Assembly (NCBI RefSeq): GCF_014190775.1
Contig: NZ_JACHVP010000001.1
Span: 868,001 to 932,000 of the forward strand
Direction of reading: 5' to 3'
Length of the DNA: 64,000 nucleotides
From: Leifsonia aquatica
GTDB lineage: Bacteria; Actinomycetota; Actinomycetes; Actinomycetales; Microbacteriaceae
Shown: positions 36,001 to 44,020 of the stretch, piece by piece
How positions within the stretch are numbered: position 1 is the stretch's first letter
Layout: each line of letters opens with the position of its first letter
The notes under the pieces: model-generated
Seen by the model: the letters and a program-made list of their open reading frames with translations, nothing else
Databases searched by the model: none
Told to the model about the DNA's origin: nothing
Position numbers and translations under genes: made by a program

Positions 36001-36556
36001 GCACAAATTCCTCACCGAGCAGCTGACCGACCTCACCAACACCCGCACGGATCTCCTGACGATCATCGAGGAGATCGACGAGAAGATGCAGACCATCTTC
36101 GAATCCGCCTTCGCCGACACGAAGGAGGCGTTCGGCCGGGTGTTCCCGATCCTCTTCCCGGGCGGCACGGGCAGCATCGCGCTGACCGATCCCGACGACC
36201 TCCTCACCACGGGCATCGAGGTGTCGGTGAAGCCGGCGGGCAAGAAGATCGAGCGGCTCTCGCTGCTCTCCGGCGGTGAGCGGTCGCTGGCCGCCGTCGC
36301 CCTGCTGATCGCGATCTTCAAGGCCCGTCCCAGCCCGTTCTACATCATGGACGAGGTGGAGGCGGCGCTCGACGACGCCAACCTCGGCCGCCTGCTCACG
36401 ATCTTCGAGGACCTGCGCGAGAGCAGCCAGCTCATCGTCATCACCCACCAGAAGCGCACCATGGAGATCGCGGACGCGCTCTACGGCGTGTCGATGCGCC
36501 AGGATGGGGTGTCGGCCGTCGTCGGCCAGCGCGTCGCGCAGGAGGCGGCGTCGTAA
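33002..36556 (+). CDS. smc: Chromosome segregation protein SMC
   Basis: A 1184-residue SMC ATPase, the core of condensin with ScpA/ScpB. The N-terminal head has Walker A G-P-N-G-S-G-K-S-N (Lys37). Two long coiled coils rich in Ala, Glu and Arg flank a hinge near 500-640 (S-G-V-R-G-L-V-A and following). The C-terminal head has the signature L-S-G-G-E-R-S-L and Walker B I-M-D-E-V-E-A-A-L-D-D, with Glu where most SMCs have Asp in D-E-V-D. The full length is normal for the family. It starts at GTG 33002. Confidence 0.97.
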   Translation: MYLKSLTLKGFKSFAQPTTFAFEPGVTCVVGPNGSGKSNVVDALAWVMGEQGAKTLRGGKMEDVIFAGTSTRGPLGRAEVQLTIDNSDGALPIEYSEVTISRTLFRNGGSEYAINGQSCRLLDVQELLSDSGLGREMHVIVGQGQLDAVLRASPEERRGFIEEAAGILKHRRRKEKTLRKLDAMQANLTRLSDLAGEVRRQLKPLGHQAEIAREAQTIAAVVRDARARLLADEVVGLRRVLDVHTRSEAERHTEQIVLQEQLEQKQLRRTRLEQAQIGDAVDVARSTAFALESVQDRLRSLYTLATQRLALLGSQAESTDDGPRVSPQMVQDAHDEAERLRAVVAEAEAAWIAAQGATRAARDRLDAVDDEIAAQSALVSRHDLEISKLSGQADAAAQRLAAVRGEVLRQQNALDAAAERLAQAQHAFDQREAEAEESDAGENSLDEAYELAQADVFEAEGEIERLREELHTLERERDALAARTGALSLALDQKDGSAALVSARLSGVRGLVAEHIRVHPGYEAAIAAALGSLSDAVLADDREAAFEAVAHAAGDDLGRVEVVLAEAVVPDVDLSGIAGVVPARSVVDAPPGVLGILAFTAIADDLDAARAAADEFTRRDLGGPVTLITRGGDVLTRYVLRGGSGAKQSRIELIAERDAAADRLGEVTSHIERAGFTLAEQRGVLQVAKEQSQAALAALREFDAKLAARTEQLNRVKVQLEGALAESERLGRAHEQAAERVAEAEAAAEKAKAELETARSRPRPILDVSARDALSAELDAAREAEVESRLGVETAKERVRAEQARGEALARQLEAERAAAEEAARRAVIRRRQLDAAQGVVDVLPPVLASADRSVAQARLELATAEAERASQNEELAAVRREESALRERLQGVTESVHGLELQIYEKKLHLSSLLERVGSELGLVEDVLVAEYGPEVGIPIERDSDTQQEGDGGSDEEQPTIPFVREQQQKRLATAERKLAQLGRVNPLALEEFAALEQRHKFLTEQLTDLTNTRTDLLTIIEEIDEKMQTIFESAFADTKEAFGRVFPILFPGGTGSIALTDPDDLLTTGIEVSVKPAGKKIERLSLLSGGERSLAAVALLIAIFKARPSPFYIMDEVEAALDDANLGRLLTIFEDLRESSQLIVITHQKRTMEIADALYGVSMRQDGVSAVVGQRVAQEAAS

Positions 36557-36613
36557 CGAGGAGGAGGCGACGCCCCGCGCGACCTCTCCCGTCGACGCCC
36601 TGACCGGAGCGGG

Positions 36614-37384
36614 TCAGAGGTCGATCGCGGCGAGCTTGCCGTCCAGCCCCTCCAGCGCCTCGCCCGCGCGCCGCTCGCAGCGCACGGCAGCTGCGTCGAG
36701 CCCGTGCTCGCGGAGGAAGTCCGCGAGCAGCGTGTCGTCGCGGTGCGCCCCCAGCGCATCCTGGACCACCTCCGCCGCTGACGCCAGGCGCACGGCGTCG
36801 CGCCCGAGGTCGTCGGTCACGGCCTCCGCCGCGTAGCGCAGCCGACGGGCGGCCTTGCGCGTCGCGTGCCTCTCGTCGAGGGACTCGCCGTGGGCGGCGT
36901 GGACGCGCTGCACGGCTTTCGCGAGGCCGTGTCGTGTGATCTTCCGCGGATGCTTCCGCCCGTTCGAGGTGAGCGGAGGATCGGCGACGAACGCCTGGAG
37001 GTCGGCCAGCAGCCGGCGCTGCGACCGGCCGCGCAGGTGCTCCAGCAGCGCGGTCGACGCTGAGTCATGATCGGCGCGGGCGCGCACTGCCAGCGCCTCG
37101 ACGCCGTCGATCACCGTCGGGTCGTCGTCCGCGCGGAGCAGGTCGTCCAGCGCGTCGGCCCTGACCTCCCGGTCGCGTACGTCGCCGAGTCGCGTCCCGA
37201 GCGTCTTCAGACGTGCGCGCAGCCGCCGGGTCTCCTCGGGCTCGAACGCCTTCCGGTAGACCGAGAGCACGCTGCGGAGGCGCCGGACGCGCGTCCGTGC
37301 CTGGTGCACGGCGTCCTCCCCGCCCGACTCGATCGCCACGAGCTGCTCGGCGAGCTCGGCCGACACCGCCACGAGGGAGAACAT
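36614..37384 (-). CDS. CHAD-domain protein
   Basis: A 256-residue all-helical CHAD protein. The domain's conserved histidines and basic patches are visible: V-H-Q-A-R-T-R-V-R-R-L-R near 26, R-D-R-E-V near 70, and H-A-T-R-K-A-A-R-R-L-R-Y-A-A-E near 175. CHAD domains bind inorganic polyphosphate in the proteins studied. No CYTH/triphosphatase domain accompanies it, so the role is probably structural or localising. The ATG at 37384 is 6 bases after a minus-strand TAGCGT (37391-37396). It converges on smc. Confidence 0.88.
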   Translation of the reverse strand: MFSLVAVSAELAEQLVAIESGGEDAVHQARTRVRRLRSVLSVYRKAFEPEETRRLRARLKTLGTRLGDVRDREVRADALDDLLRADDDPTVIDGVEALAVRARADHDSASTALLEHLRGRSQRRLLADLQAFVADPPLTSNGRKHPRKITRHGLAKAVQRVHAAHGESLDERHATRKAARRLRYAAEAVTDDLGRDAVRLASAAEVVQDALGAHRDDTLLADFLREHGLDAAAVRCERRAGEALEGLDGKLAAIDL

Positions 37385-37390
37385 GGCCCC

Positions 37391-37407
37391 ACGCTAGCAA
37401 CTAGTCT
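37391..37407. promoter_or_regulatory. Back-to-back leaderless promoters of the CHAD gene and ftsY
   Basis: The minus-strand -10 TAGCGT (37391-37396) and plus-strand -10 TAGTCT (37402-37407) lie five bases apart in a 30-base intergenic gap. They are 6 and 7 bases from their start codons. Confidence 0.5.
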
Positions 37408-37414
37408 GAGTGGC

Positions 37415-38290
37415 ATGGCAGACCGTACCCCCTGGTCCTTGTCGGGCGCCCTCCGCGGGCTGTTCGCCAAGAAGACCATCGACGAGAACACCTGGGACGA
37501 CCTGGAGGCGGCACTCATCACCGCCGACTTCGGGCCGGACGTGACCGAGGCGATCGTCGACGACCTCCGCGCCAAGGTGGAGCGCTATCACACCATCGAC
37601 CCCGCCGACCTCCAGCGCATGCTGCGCGAGACGCTCGAGGAGCGGCTCTCCCGGCTCGACACCACCCTGAAGCTCAGCGAGCGCCCCGCGATCGTCCTCG
37701 TCGTCGGCGTGAACGGGGTCGGCAAGACCACCACCATCGGCAAGTTCGCCAAGTTCCTGCGCACGTACGACCGCACGGTGGTCGTTGGTGCGGCCGACAC
37801 CTTCCGCGCCGCCGCGGTCGAGCAGCTCGCCACCTGGGCGGAGCGCGCGGGCGCCTCCATCGTCCGGCCGCAGCAGCAGGGGCAGGACCCGGCCTCGGTC
37901 GCGTTCCAGACGGTCGAGAAGGCCAAGAACGACGGCACCGAGATCGTCATCATCGACACCGCCGGCCGCCTGCAGACCAAGGGCGGCCTGATGGACGAAC
38001 TCTCCAAGATCAAGCGCGTCGTCGAGAAGCAGGCGCCGATCTCGGAGGTGCTGCTCGTGCTCGACGCCACGACCGGGCAGAACGGCCTGGCGCAGGCGGA
38101 GGCGTTCCTCGAGCACGCCGGGGTCACCGGCCTCGTGCTCACGAAGCTCGACGGCTCGGCCAAGGGCGGCTTCGTGCTCGCGGTGCAGGAGCGCACCGGG
38201 ATCCCGATCAAGCTGGTCGGCCAGGGCGAGGGGATCAACGACCTCACCGGCTTCACCCCGCACGTCTTCGCACAGCAGCTGGTCGGCTAG
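37415..38290 (+). CDS. ftsY: Signal recognition particle receptor FtsY
   Basis: A 291-residue NG-domain GTPase that docks SRP-ribosome complexes at the membrane. The N-terminal helical domain is followed by G1 G-V-N-G-V-G-K-T-T near 95-103, D-T-F-R-A-A-A near 127, D-T-A-G-R near 179 and T-K-L-D-G-S-A-K-G-G near 242. It lacks the long acidic N-terminal A domain of E. coli FtsY. The ATG at 37415 is 7 bases after TAGTCT. Confidence 0.96.
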   Translation: MADRTPWSLSGALRGLFAKKTIDENTWDDLEAALITADFGPDVTEAIVDDLRAKVERYHTIDPADLQRMLRETLEERLSRLDTTLKLSERPAIVLVVGVNGVGKTTTIGKFAKFLRTYDRTVVVGAADTFRAAAVEQLATWAERAGASIVRPQQQGQDPASVAFQTVEKAKNDGTEIVIIDTAGRLQTKGGLMDELSKIKRVVEKQAPISEVLLVLDATTGQNGLAQAEAFLEHAGVTGLVLTKLDGSAKGGFVLAVQERTGIPIKLVGQGEGINDLTGFTPHVFAQQLVG

Positions 38291-38300
38291 GAGGCACGTC

Positions 38301-38801
38301 ATGGCGATCGAGCACGACTACTTCGGAGTGATCGACGAGACCGCGTCCGGCGGCCTCGCCTGGTCGGACACCGTCGAGATGGCCGACCAGGCCGTGGAGG
38401 TGGAGCTGCTGGCCGACGACGAGACGGCCGTCACCGAGTACGCGCTCGACTCGGCCGCCGCGCTGATCCAGGCGCTGGAGGGCTTCGATGCGCGTGCGCG
38501 GGATGCGCTCGTCGCCGAGCTCAGCTCGCGACAGTCGGCGACCTCCACGTACATCGACCAGCACGTCGACAGCCTGGGCGAGAGCCTCGTCGACCTCCTG
38601 GTGCACAACTCGGGCGACATCGCCGTCGACGTCCTGCGGTCGCTGCAGCTGCTGCACGTCGTCCTCCAGCCGGACGACGCGGGCGAGGACGAGGTCTTCG
38701 CCACGTTCGACTACTCGATCAGCCCCGACGACACCGACGCGATCCTGACGGTCGCGTTCGACGTGCGCGGCGACGTCGTGGCGGTCGACACGCAGGGCTG
38801 A
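38301..38801 (+). CDS. DUF2004-like acidic protein
   Basis: A 166-residue acidic cytosolic protein without membrane segments. Its layout (hydrophobic strands early, V-E-L-L-A-D-D-E-T near 34, a middle helical part, then F-D-Y-S-I-S-P-D-D-T-D-A-I-L-T-V and a final V-V-A-V-D-T strand) resembles the DUF2004 family, whose function is not known. It sits between ftsY and ffh, 10 bases after ftsY with AGGAGG before the ATG, so it may be expressed with the SRP receptor. The family call is by recollection and not certain. Confidence 0.6.
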   Translation: MAIEHDYFGVIDETASGGLAWSDTVEMADQAVEVELLADDETAVTEYALDSAAALIQALEGFDARARDALVAELSSRQSATSTYIDQHVDSLGESLVDLLVHNSGDIAVDVLRSLQLLHVVLQPDDAGEDEVFATFDYSISPDDTDAILTVAFDVRGDVVAVDTQG

Positions 38802-38833
38802 CACTCTGCCGCGCCCGGTAGACTTGTCGGATC

Positions 38834-40402
38834 ATGGCTACTTTCGGCACGCTGTCCGACCGTCTCGCGGACACCTTCAAGAACCTGCGCACCAAGGGCA
38901 AGCTGTCGCCGGCGGACGTCGACGGCACCGTCCGTGAGATCCGTCGGGCACTGCTCGACGCCGACGTCGCCCTCGACGTGGTCAAGGAGTTCACCGGCAA
39001 GGTCCGTGAGCGTGCGCTGAGCGACGACGTCAACAAGGCGCTCAACCCCGCCCAGCAGGTCGTGCAGATCGTCAACGAGGAGCTCGTCGCCATCCTCGGC
39101 GGCGAGCAGCGCCGGCTGCAGTTCGCCAAGAAGCCGCCGACGGTCATCATGCTCGCGGGCCTCCAGGGCGCCGGTAAGACGACTCTCGCCGGCAAGCTCG
39201 GCAAGTGGCTCATCAAGGACGGCCACACGCCGCTCCTCGTCGCGGCCGACCTCCAGCGCCCCAACGCCGTGAACCAGCTGCAGATCGTCGGCGAGCAGGC
39301 CGGTGTCCCGGTCTACGCGCCCGAGCCGGGCAACGGTGTCGGCAACCCCGTGAAGGTCGCGAAGGACGCGCTGAAGTTCGCCGAGACCAAGCAGTACGAC
39401 ACGGTCGTCATCGACACCGCCGGCCGTCTGGGCGTGGACGCCGAGCTGATGAAGCAGGCCGCCGACATCCGCAAGGCGACCGACCCGGACGAGGTGCTGT
39501 TCGTCATCGACGCGATGATCGGTCAGGACGCCGTTGCGACGGCCAAGGCCTTCCAGGACGGCGTCGACTTCACCGGCGTCGTGCTCTCCAAGCTCGACGG
39601 CGACGCGCGCGGTGGCGCGGCCCTGTCGGTCGCCTCCATCACCGGTCGCCCGATCATCTTCGCCTCCACCGGCGAGGGGCTGGACGACTTCGAGCCGTTC
39701 CACCCCGACCGCATGGCGTCGCGCATCCTCGACCTCGGCGACATCCTCACGCTCATCGAGCAGGCCCAGGAGGCCTTCGACGAGGAGGAGGCGCGCAAGG
39801 TCGCCGAGAAGTTCGCGACCGACACCTTCACGCTCGACGACTTCCTCAAGCAGATGCAGCAGCTGCGCAACATGGGCTCCATCAAGAAGATGATGGGCAT
39901 GCTGCCCGGCGCCGGCGCGATGAAGCAGCAGCTCGACAATTTCGACGAGCGCGAGATCGTGCGCACCGAGGCCATCATCCAGTCGATGACGAAGGCCGAG
40001 CGCACCACCCCGAAGCTCCTCAACGGCTCGCGCCGCCTCCGCATCGCGAAGGGCTCCGGCACCACCGTCACCGAGGTCAACCAGCTCGTCAACCGCTTCG
40101 AGCAGGCCGCGAAGATGATGAAGACCGTCGCCAAGGGCGGCGTTCCGAACGTCCCCGGCATGGGCCCGATCCCGGGCGCCGGTTTCGGTGGGCGCAAGCC
40201 GCAGGCCAAGAAGAAGAAGGGCTCGCGCTCCGGCAACCCGGCGAAGCGCGCGGCGGAGAACGCCGCCCTCGCCTCGGGCGTCGACCCGAACGCCTCGTCG
40301 GCGGCCGCGGGGAGCGGCTTCGGGCTCGGCGGCGGGGGAGCGCAGAAGGGCGGGCCCTCCGAGGAGGAGCTGGCCTCGCTGCAGAAGTTCCTGGGCCGCT
40401 AG
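38834..40402 (+). CDS. ffh: Signal recognition particle protein Ffh
   Basis: A 522-residue SRP54 GTPase that binds signal sequences and 4.5S RNA. The NG domain has G-L-Q-G-A-G-K-T-T near 104-112, D-T-A-G-R-L near 194, and S-K-L-D-G-D-A-R-G-G. The C-terminal M domain is Met-rich (M-M-G-M-L-P-G-A-G and following) with the RNA-binding S-R-x-x-R-I-A-x-G-S-G segment. A Gly/Ala/Ser tail of about 50 residues follows. A TAGACT box (38819-38824) lies 9 bases upstream of the ATG. Confidence 0.97.
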   Translation: MATFGTLSDRLADTFKNLRTKGKLSPADVDGTVREIRRALLDADVALDVVKEFTGKVRERALSDDVNKALNPAQQVVQIVNEELVAILGGEQRRLQFAKKPPTVIMLAGLQGAGKTTLAGKLGKWLIKDGHTPLLVAADLQRPNAVNQLQIVGEQAGVPVYAPEPGNGVGNPVKVAKDALKFAETKQYDTVVIDTAGRLGVDAELMKQAADIRKATDPDEVLFVIDAMIGQDAVATAKAFQDGVDFTGVVLSKLDGDARGGAALSVASITGRPIIFASTGEGLDDFEPFHPDRMASRILDLGDILTLIEQAQEAFDEEEARKVAEKFATDTFTLDDFLKQMQQLRNMGSIKKMMGMLPGAGAMKQQLDNFDEREIVRTEAIIQSMTKAERTTPKLLNGSRRLRIAKGSGTTVTEVNQLVNRFEQAAKMMKTVAKGGVPNVPGMGPIPGAGFGGRKPQAKKKKGSRSGNPAKRAAENAALASGVDPNASSAAAGSGFGLGGGGAQKGGPSEEELASLQKFLGR

Positions 40403-40421
40403 GCGCGAGCGGCGTGAGGCG

Positions 40422-41126
40422 CTACAGCGTCGCGGCGAGCGGCGCCAGGCGGCTCTCGACGCGGGCGGCGACCGCCCGCTGACCCGCGGCGTTCGGGTGG
40501 ATCCCGTCCGCCTGCAGCAGGTCGGCCTTGCCCTGGAGCGGGCTGCCGAGGTCGAGGAAGTCCCCGTGGACGTCGCTGACGGCGGCCCGGACGATGTCGT
40601 CGACGCGATCCAGGGTGGCGGGCTGGGCGTCGGCTCCCCAGATGCCGGTGATCCCGATGATGTGCGCGTGCGGGAACGTGTCGCGCAGCTCTCCGAGCAG
40701 ACGGTCGGCGGAGGCCGTCACGGCGGCCGGGTCCTGATCGCGGTCGTTGCGGGTGGCCGCGATGAGGATGAACTGGGGGTGCAGCTTGAGGGCGCTCGCC
40801 ACTTGATCGCGGTACGTCGTGCCGTTCCAGCCCGCCTTCACGAAGCCTGAACCCGAGACGGCCAGGTCGTCGAGGCGCCATCCGTGCTGCTCCGCCACGA
40901 TCGCCGGCCAGGACTCGCCGGGGCCGACGCCCTTGCCGAACGCGATGGAGTCCCCGATGGCGACCGCGGACGGGCGCTGCTCCGCCGCCGGAGCGGCAGC
41001 GGCCTCGGCCGCGACGGGTCGGGCGGTCGCCGCGCAGCCCACCAGAGCGGTGGCGGCCACGGTCAGGGCGGCGAGGGTGAGCGCGAGCCTCAGAGGGCGA
41101 CGCGCGCGCGGGCGGGTGATCTGCAC
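40422..41126 (-). CDS. SGNH/GDSL-family hydrolase lipoprotein (copy 1)
   Basis: A 234-residue predicted lipoprotein esterase or acyl hydrolase. The signal peptide ends at T-A-L-V-G-C. The body has the catalytic-Ser block A-I-G-D-S-I-A-F-G, the oxyanion Gly block V-S-G-S-G-F, an Asn in the block III region (A-A-T-R-N-D-R-D) and the Asp-His dyad in D-G-I-H-P. A minus-strand TATCCT (41134-41139) lies 7 bases before the GTG at 41126, which I chose over a longer frame from 41189. It is paralogous to the next gene upstream. The substrate is unknown. Confidence 0.85.
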   Translation of the reverse strand: MQITRPRARRPLRLALTLAALTVAATALVGCAATARPVAAEAAAAPAAEQRPSAVAIGDSIAFGKGVGPGESWPAIVAEQHGWRLDDLAVSGSGFVKAGWNGTTYRDQVASALKLHPQFILIAATRNDRDQDPAAVTASADRLLGELRDTFPHAHIIGITGIWGADAQPATLDRVDDIVRAAVSDVHGDFLDLGSPLQGKADLLQADGIHPNAAGQRAVAARVESRLAPLAATL

Positions 41127-41214
41127 GAAGTGCAGGATAGAGCGTCGAAGTTGCGTGAATGCTGAGTGCGGTTCGGCGCGTCCGAACACCCGGTCAGGCG
41201 CGGATTCGGGACGA

Positions 41215-41922
41215 TCAGCTCGTCGCTGCCGCCGCGCGTGTCGCTCGCGCCTCCACGAGGTCGTCCAGGCGGCTCAGAGCGACCGCGGCGATGGCCTGCT
41301 GGCCGGCGACGGTGGGATGCTCGCCGTCCGCCTGCACGAGGCCGTCCTGCCCGCGGTAGGGCTCGCCCAGATCGATCCAGACGCCGCCGTCCGACGTCAC
41401 CGCGGTCTCGAGCGCGGCGTCGAGCGGAGCGAGCTCGTCGTCCGAGGCGGCGCCGGAGAGCGCGTCATAGCCGACGATCCTGGCCTGGGGGAGTGCCGCC
41501 CGGATCCGGCCGATGGCGGTCGCCATCGCGGCCGAGACGGAGTCCAGGTCCTGGCCGAGGTCGTTGTCGGAGGCGCCGACGAGCACCAGCTGGGCCTTGT
41601 CGGCTATCGCTGCGTCCACCTGGGCGTCGAAGGTGTCGCCGCTCGAACCGGTCGCCATGAAGCCGGCGCCGGAGACGCTGAGGTTGTCCAGCGCCCATCG
41701 CCGATCGACGGCGAGCAGTTCGGGCCAGGCCTCGCCCGCCGTCAGGCCGAGCCCGGCCTCGATGGAGTCGCCGATCACGGCCACCCGCGCGTGCGCGTCC
41801 GGTACGGCCGTTCCGATCGCGGCCAGCGGCACCGTGGAGGAGCATCCGCTCAGCACCAGCGCCCCGACCGTCGCCACGGTGACGGCGGCGGCGAATGCGG
41901 CGAGCGGGCGGTGAGCGAACAT
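41215..41922 (-). CDS. SGNH/GDSL-family hydrolase lipoprotein (copy 2)
   Basis: A 235-residue paralogue of the neighbouring hydrolase with the same plan: signal peptide with lipobox V-L-S-G-C, V-I-G-D-S-I-E-A-G Ser block, V-S-G-A-G-F, G-A-S-D-N-D-L-G for block III, and D-G-E-H-P for the catalytic dyad. The two are only moderately alike outside these blocks, so the duplication is old. A minus-strand TACGCT (41929-41934) is 6 bases before the ATG. Each copy appears to have its own promoter. Confidence 0.85.
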   Translation of the reverse strand: MFAHRPLAAFAAAVTVATVGALVLSGCSSTVPLAAIGTAVPDAHARVAVIGDSIEAGLGLTAGEAWPELLAVDRRWALDNLSVSGAGFMATGSSGDTFDAQVDAAIADKAQLVLVGASDNDLGQDLDSVSAAMATAIGRIRAALPQARIVGYDALSGAASDDELAPLDAALETAVTSDGGVWIDLGEPYRGQDGLVQADGEHPTVAGQQAIAAVALSRLDDLVEARATRAAAATS

Positions 41923-41987
41923 GCTGCCAGCGTAGGAACGGATCCTATGCGCCCGCTATGGGCGTCCCCGGACGTCGCTGTGCGCGA

Positions 41988-43154
41988 TCATCGGGTCAGT
42001 CCGCTGCGCAGCTCGTGGGTCAGCGAGCTGACGACGGCCTGCAGGCTGCCGCCGTTCGCCGCGGCGACGGCGAGCTGTCGCTGATAGCTGGCGCCGCCGT
42101 CCAGGATGCGCAGCACGCCTCTCAATTCCTCTTCGCAGCCGAGGCGCTCGGCGGTCGGCTGCAACTCGTCCACGAGCTCGCGCAGCGACTCCGAGACCAG
42201 CCGCTCGCTGCCGTCGGGCGCCACGATGATCTCGGCGTCGAGACCGTAGCGCGCGGCGCGCCACTTGTTCTCGCGCACGAACCACGGCTGCAGGGTCACC
42301 GGCTCCACGCCCTCGTCGAGATCGCCGGACATCCGGTCGGTCAGGCAGTGGATCAGGGCGGCGACCGCGCCGACCTCGTCGGTCGTGGAGAGCCCGTCGC
42401 ACGCGCGCATCTCGACAGTGCCCCACTTGGGCGACGGGCGGATGTCCCACCGCACCTCGGAGTGGTCGGTGACGACACCGGTGGTCACCAGATCCTGCAC
42501 GTACTCCTCGTAGTTGGCCCACGAGCCGAACTGCCAGGGCAGACCGGCGGTGGGCAGCTGCTGGAACATCAGGGCGCGGTTCGAGGCGTATCCGGTGGCG
42601 GCGCCCGCCCAGTACGGGCTCGACGCGCTCAGCGCCTGCAGGTGCGGGTAGTAGCTGAGCAGGCCGTTCACGATCGGCAGCGCCTTGTCGCGCTCGTCGA
42701 CGCCGACGTGCACGTGCACGCCCCAGATCATCATCTGGCGCCCCCACCACTGGGTGCGGTCGAGCAGGCGGTCGTAACGCTCGTTCGGTGTGACCTTCTG
42801 GTCGTACCACTGGGCGAAGGGATGCGTCCCCGCGCAGAGCAGTTCCACGCCGAGCGGGTCGGTCACCTCCCGCACCAGCCCGATCAGCTCCTGCAGATCG
42901 GCGACCGCCGCGGGCACGGTCCGGTGCACGCGGCTCACCAGCTCCACCGTGTTCAGGAGGAGCTCGTGGGTGATCTGCGGGTGCTCGCGCCCGTCGGGCG
43001 TCCCGAGCTCGCGGAGCACCTCGTCGGCGATCTGGACGAGGTCGCCGGTGGCGCCGTCCACGAGGGCGATCTCCCATTCGATGCCGACGGTGGAGCGCTC
43101 GGACTCCGAGAATTCGATCTGCAAGGGTGTCGTCCCGTCCGTCCGATTGTTCAA
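41988..43154 (-). CDS. ybdK: YbdK-type carboxylate-amine ligase (GCS2 family)
   Basis: A 388-residue protein of the glutamate-cysteine ligase 2 family. The N-terminal S-T-V-G-I-E-W-E-I-A-L motif (about 21-31) carries metal/ATP ligands, H-V-H-V-G-V near 138 and the W-D-I-R-P-S-P-K-W-G-T-V-E-M-R segment near 240 are characteristic. Family members show weak gamma-glutamylcysteine ligase activity; the true substrate in actinobacteria is not settled. The frame continues far upstream into rpsP antisense. I chose the TTG at 43154, 8 bases after a minus-strand GATACT (43163-43168); the TTG at 43124 is also possible. Confidence 0.88.
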   Translation of the reverse strand: MNNRTDGTTPLQIEFSESERSTVGIEWEIALVDGATGDLVQIADEVLRELGTPDGREHPQITHELLLNTVELVSRVHRTVPAAVADLQELIGLVREVTDPLGVELLCAGTHPFAQWYDQKVTPNERYDRLLDRTQWWGRQMMIWGVHVHVGVDERDKALPIVNGLLSYYPHLQALSASSPYWAGAATGYASNRALMFQQLPTAGLPWQFGSWANYEEYVQDLVTTGVVTDHSEVRWDIRPSPKWGTVEMRACDGLSTTDEVGAVAALIHCLTDRMSGDLDEGVEPVTLQPWFVRENKWRAARYGLDAEIIVAPDGSERLVSESLRELVDELQPTAERLGCEEELRGVLRILDGGASYQRQLAVAAANGGSLQAVVSSLTHELRSGLTR

Positions 43155-43307
43155 AGCAGGGCAGTATCTGACAGAATAGCTAGTTGAGTTCCGCCTTACC
43201 CGACCCTCTATCCGGTTCGGCGGAATACCAATAGACCTCCTGCCGAGTGTGCCCCCACGCCCACGGCAGTCAGTTCGACGAAACGCACTCATCAACACTG
43301 GAGAATT

Positions 43308-43784
43308 GTGGCTGTCAAAATCCGTCTGAAGCGCCTCGGCAAGATCCGCGCTCCCTACTACCGCATCGTCGTCGCCGACTCGCGCACCAAGCGCGACGGT
43401 CGCGTCATCGAGGAGATCGGTCTGTACCACCCGACCGAGGAGCCCTCGCGCATCGAGGTCGACTCCGACCGCGCTCAGTACTGGCTCAGCGTCGGCGCTC
43501 AGCCGTCCGAGCAGGTGCTCGTGCTCCTCAAGCTCACGGGCGACTGGGGCAAGTTCAAGGGCGACAAGAACGCCGTCTCGACCGTGAAGACGGCCGACGA
43601 GAAGGTCGCGTTCGTCGCCGACGACAAGAAGAAGCCCGTCCTCAAGCCGAAGGCCGAGAAGCCGGTCGTCGCCGAGGCCGAGGCCGTCGTCGAGGCCGAG
43701 GTCGAGGCCGAGGAGGCCGCTGAGGCCGAGGTCGTCGCCGAGGCCGAAGAGATCGTCGCCGACGCCGACGGCGAGAAGGCGTAA
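43308..43784 (+). CDS. rpsP: 30S ribosomal protein S16 with acidic tail
   Basis: A 158-residue protein. The first 85 residues are a normal S16 (V-K-I-R-L-K-R-L-G start, [10 protein letters not shown], and G-A-Q-P-S-E). The remaining 70 are a charged extension: a Lys-rich linker followed by about 40 residues almost wholly of Ala, Glu and Val. Standard S16 is 75-90 residues. The GTG at 43308 follows TGGAGAA. It opens the rpsP-khpA-rimM group. Confidence 0.96.
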   Translation: MAVKIRLKRLGKIRAPYYRIVVADSRTKRDGRVIEEIGLYHPTEEPSRIEVDSDRAQYWLSVGAQPSEQVLVLLKLTGDWGKFKGDKNAVSTVKTADEKVAFVADDKKKPVLKPKAEKPVVAEAEAVVEAEVEAEEAAEAEVVAEAEEIVADADGEKA

Positions 43785-43788
43785 CACC

Positions 43789-44019
43789 TTGCTCGCACCC
43801 GCGCTCACGCATCTGGTCAAGGGCATCGTCGACCACCCGGACGACGTGCACGTCGTGGCCAAAGGTTCGCCGCGTGGCGAGGTCCTCGAGATTCGTGTGA
43901 ATCCCGAGGACCTCGGCCGGGTGATCGGCCGCTCCGGCTGCACGGCCAAGGCGCTCCGCACGCTCGTGTCCGCGCTGGCCGACGGCCGGCGCGTCCGCGT
44001 CGACGTCGTCGACGACTGA
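43789..44019 (+). CDS. khpA: KH-domain RNA-binding protein KhpA
   Basis: A 76-residue single-KH-domain protein of the YlqC/KhpA family. The RNA-binding loop G-R-V-I-G-R-S-G (with the G-x-x-G motif) is at about 45-52. Related proteins bind many RNAs, often with KhpB/Jag. It starts at TTG 43789, 4 bases after rpsP, and rimM follows after one base, a conserved order. Confidence 0.93.
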   Translation: MLAPALTHLVKGIVDHPDDVHVVAKGSPRGEVLEIRVNPEDLGRVIGRSGCTAKALRTLVSALADGRRVRVDVVDD

Positions 44020-44020
44020 G

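Noticed and set aside
32939-36448. 1169-codon open frame on the minus strand
   Set aside because: It is the antisense of smc. The high-GC third positions keep the reverse frame open; its Leu/Gly/Arg-rich translation matches no family.
43155-43961. Upstream extension of the YbdK frame into rpsP
   Set aside because: The extra part is antisense to rpsP and khpA and lacks any YbdK homology; a -10 box and TTG at 43154 give a sensible start.
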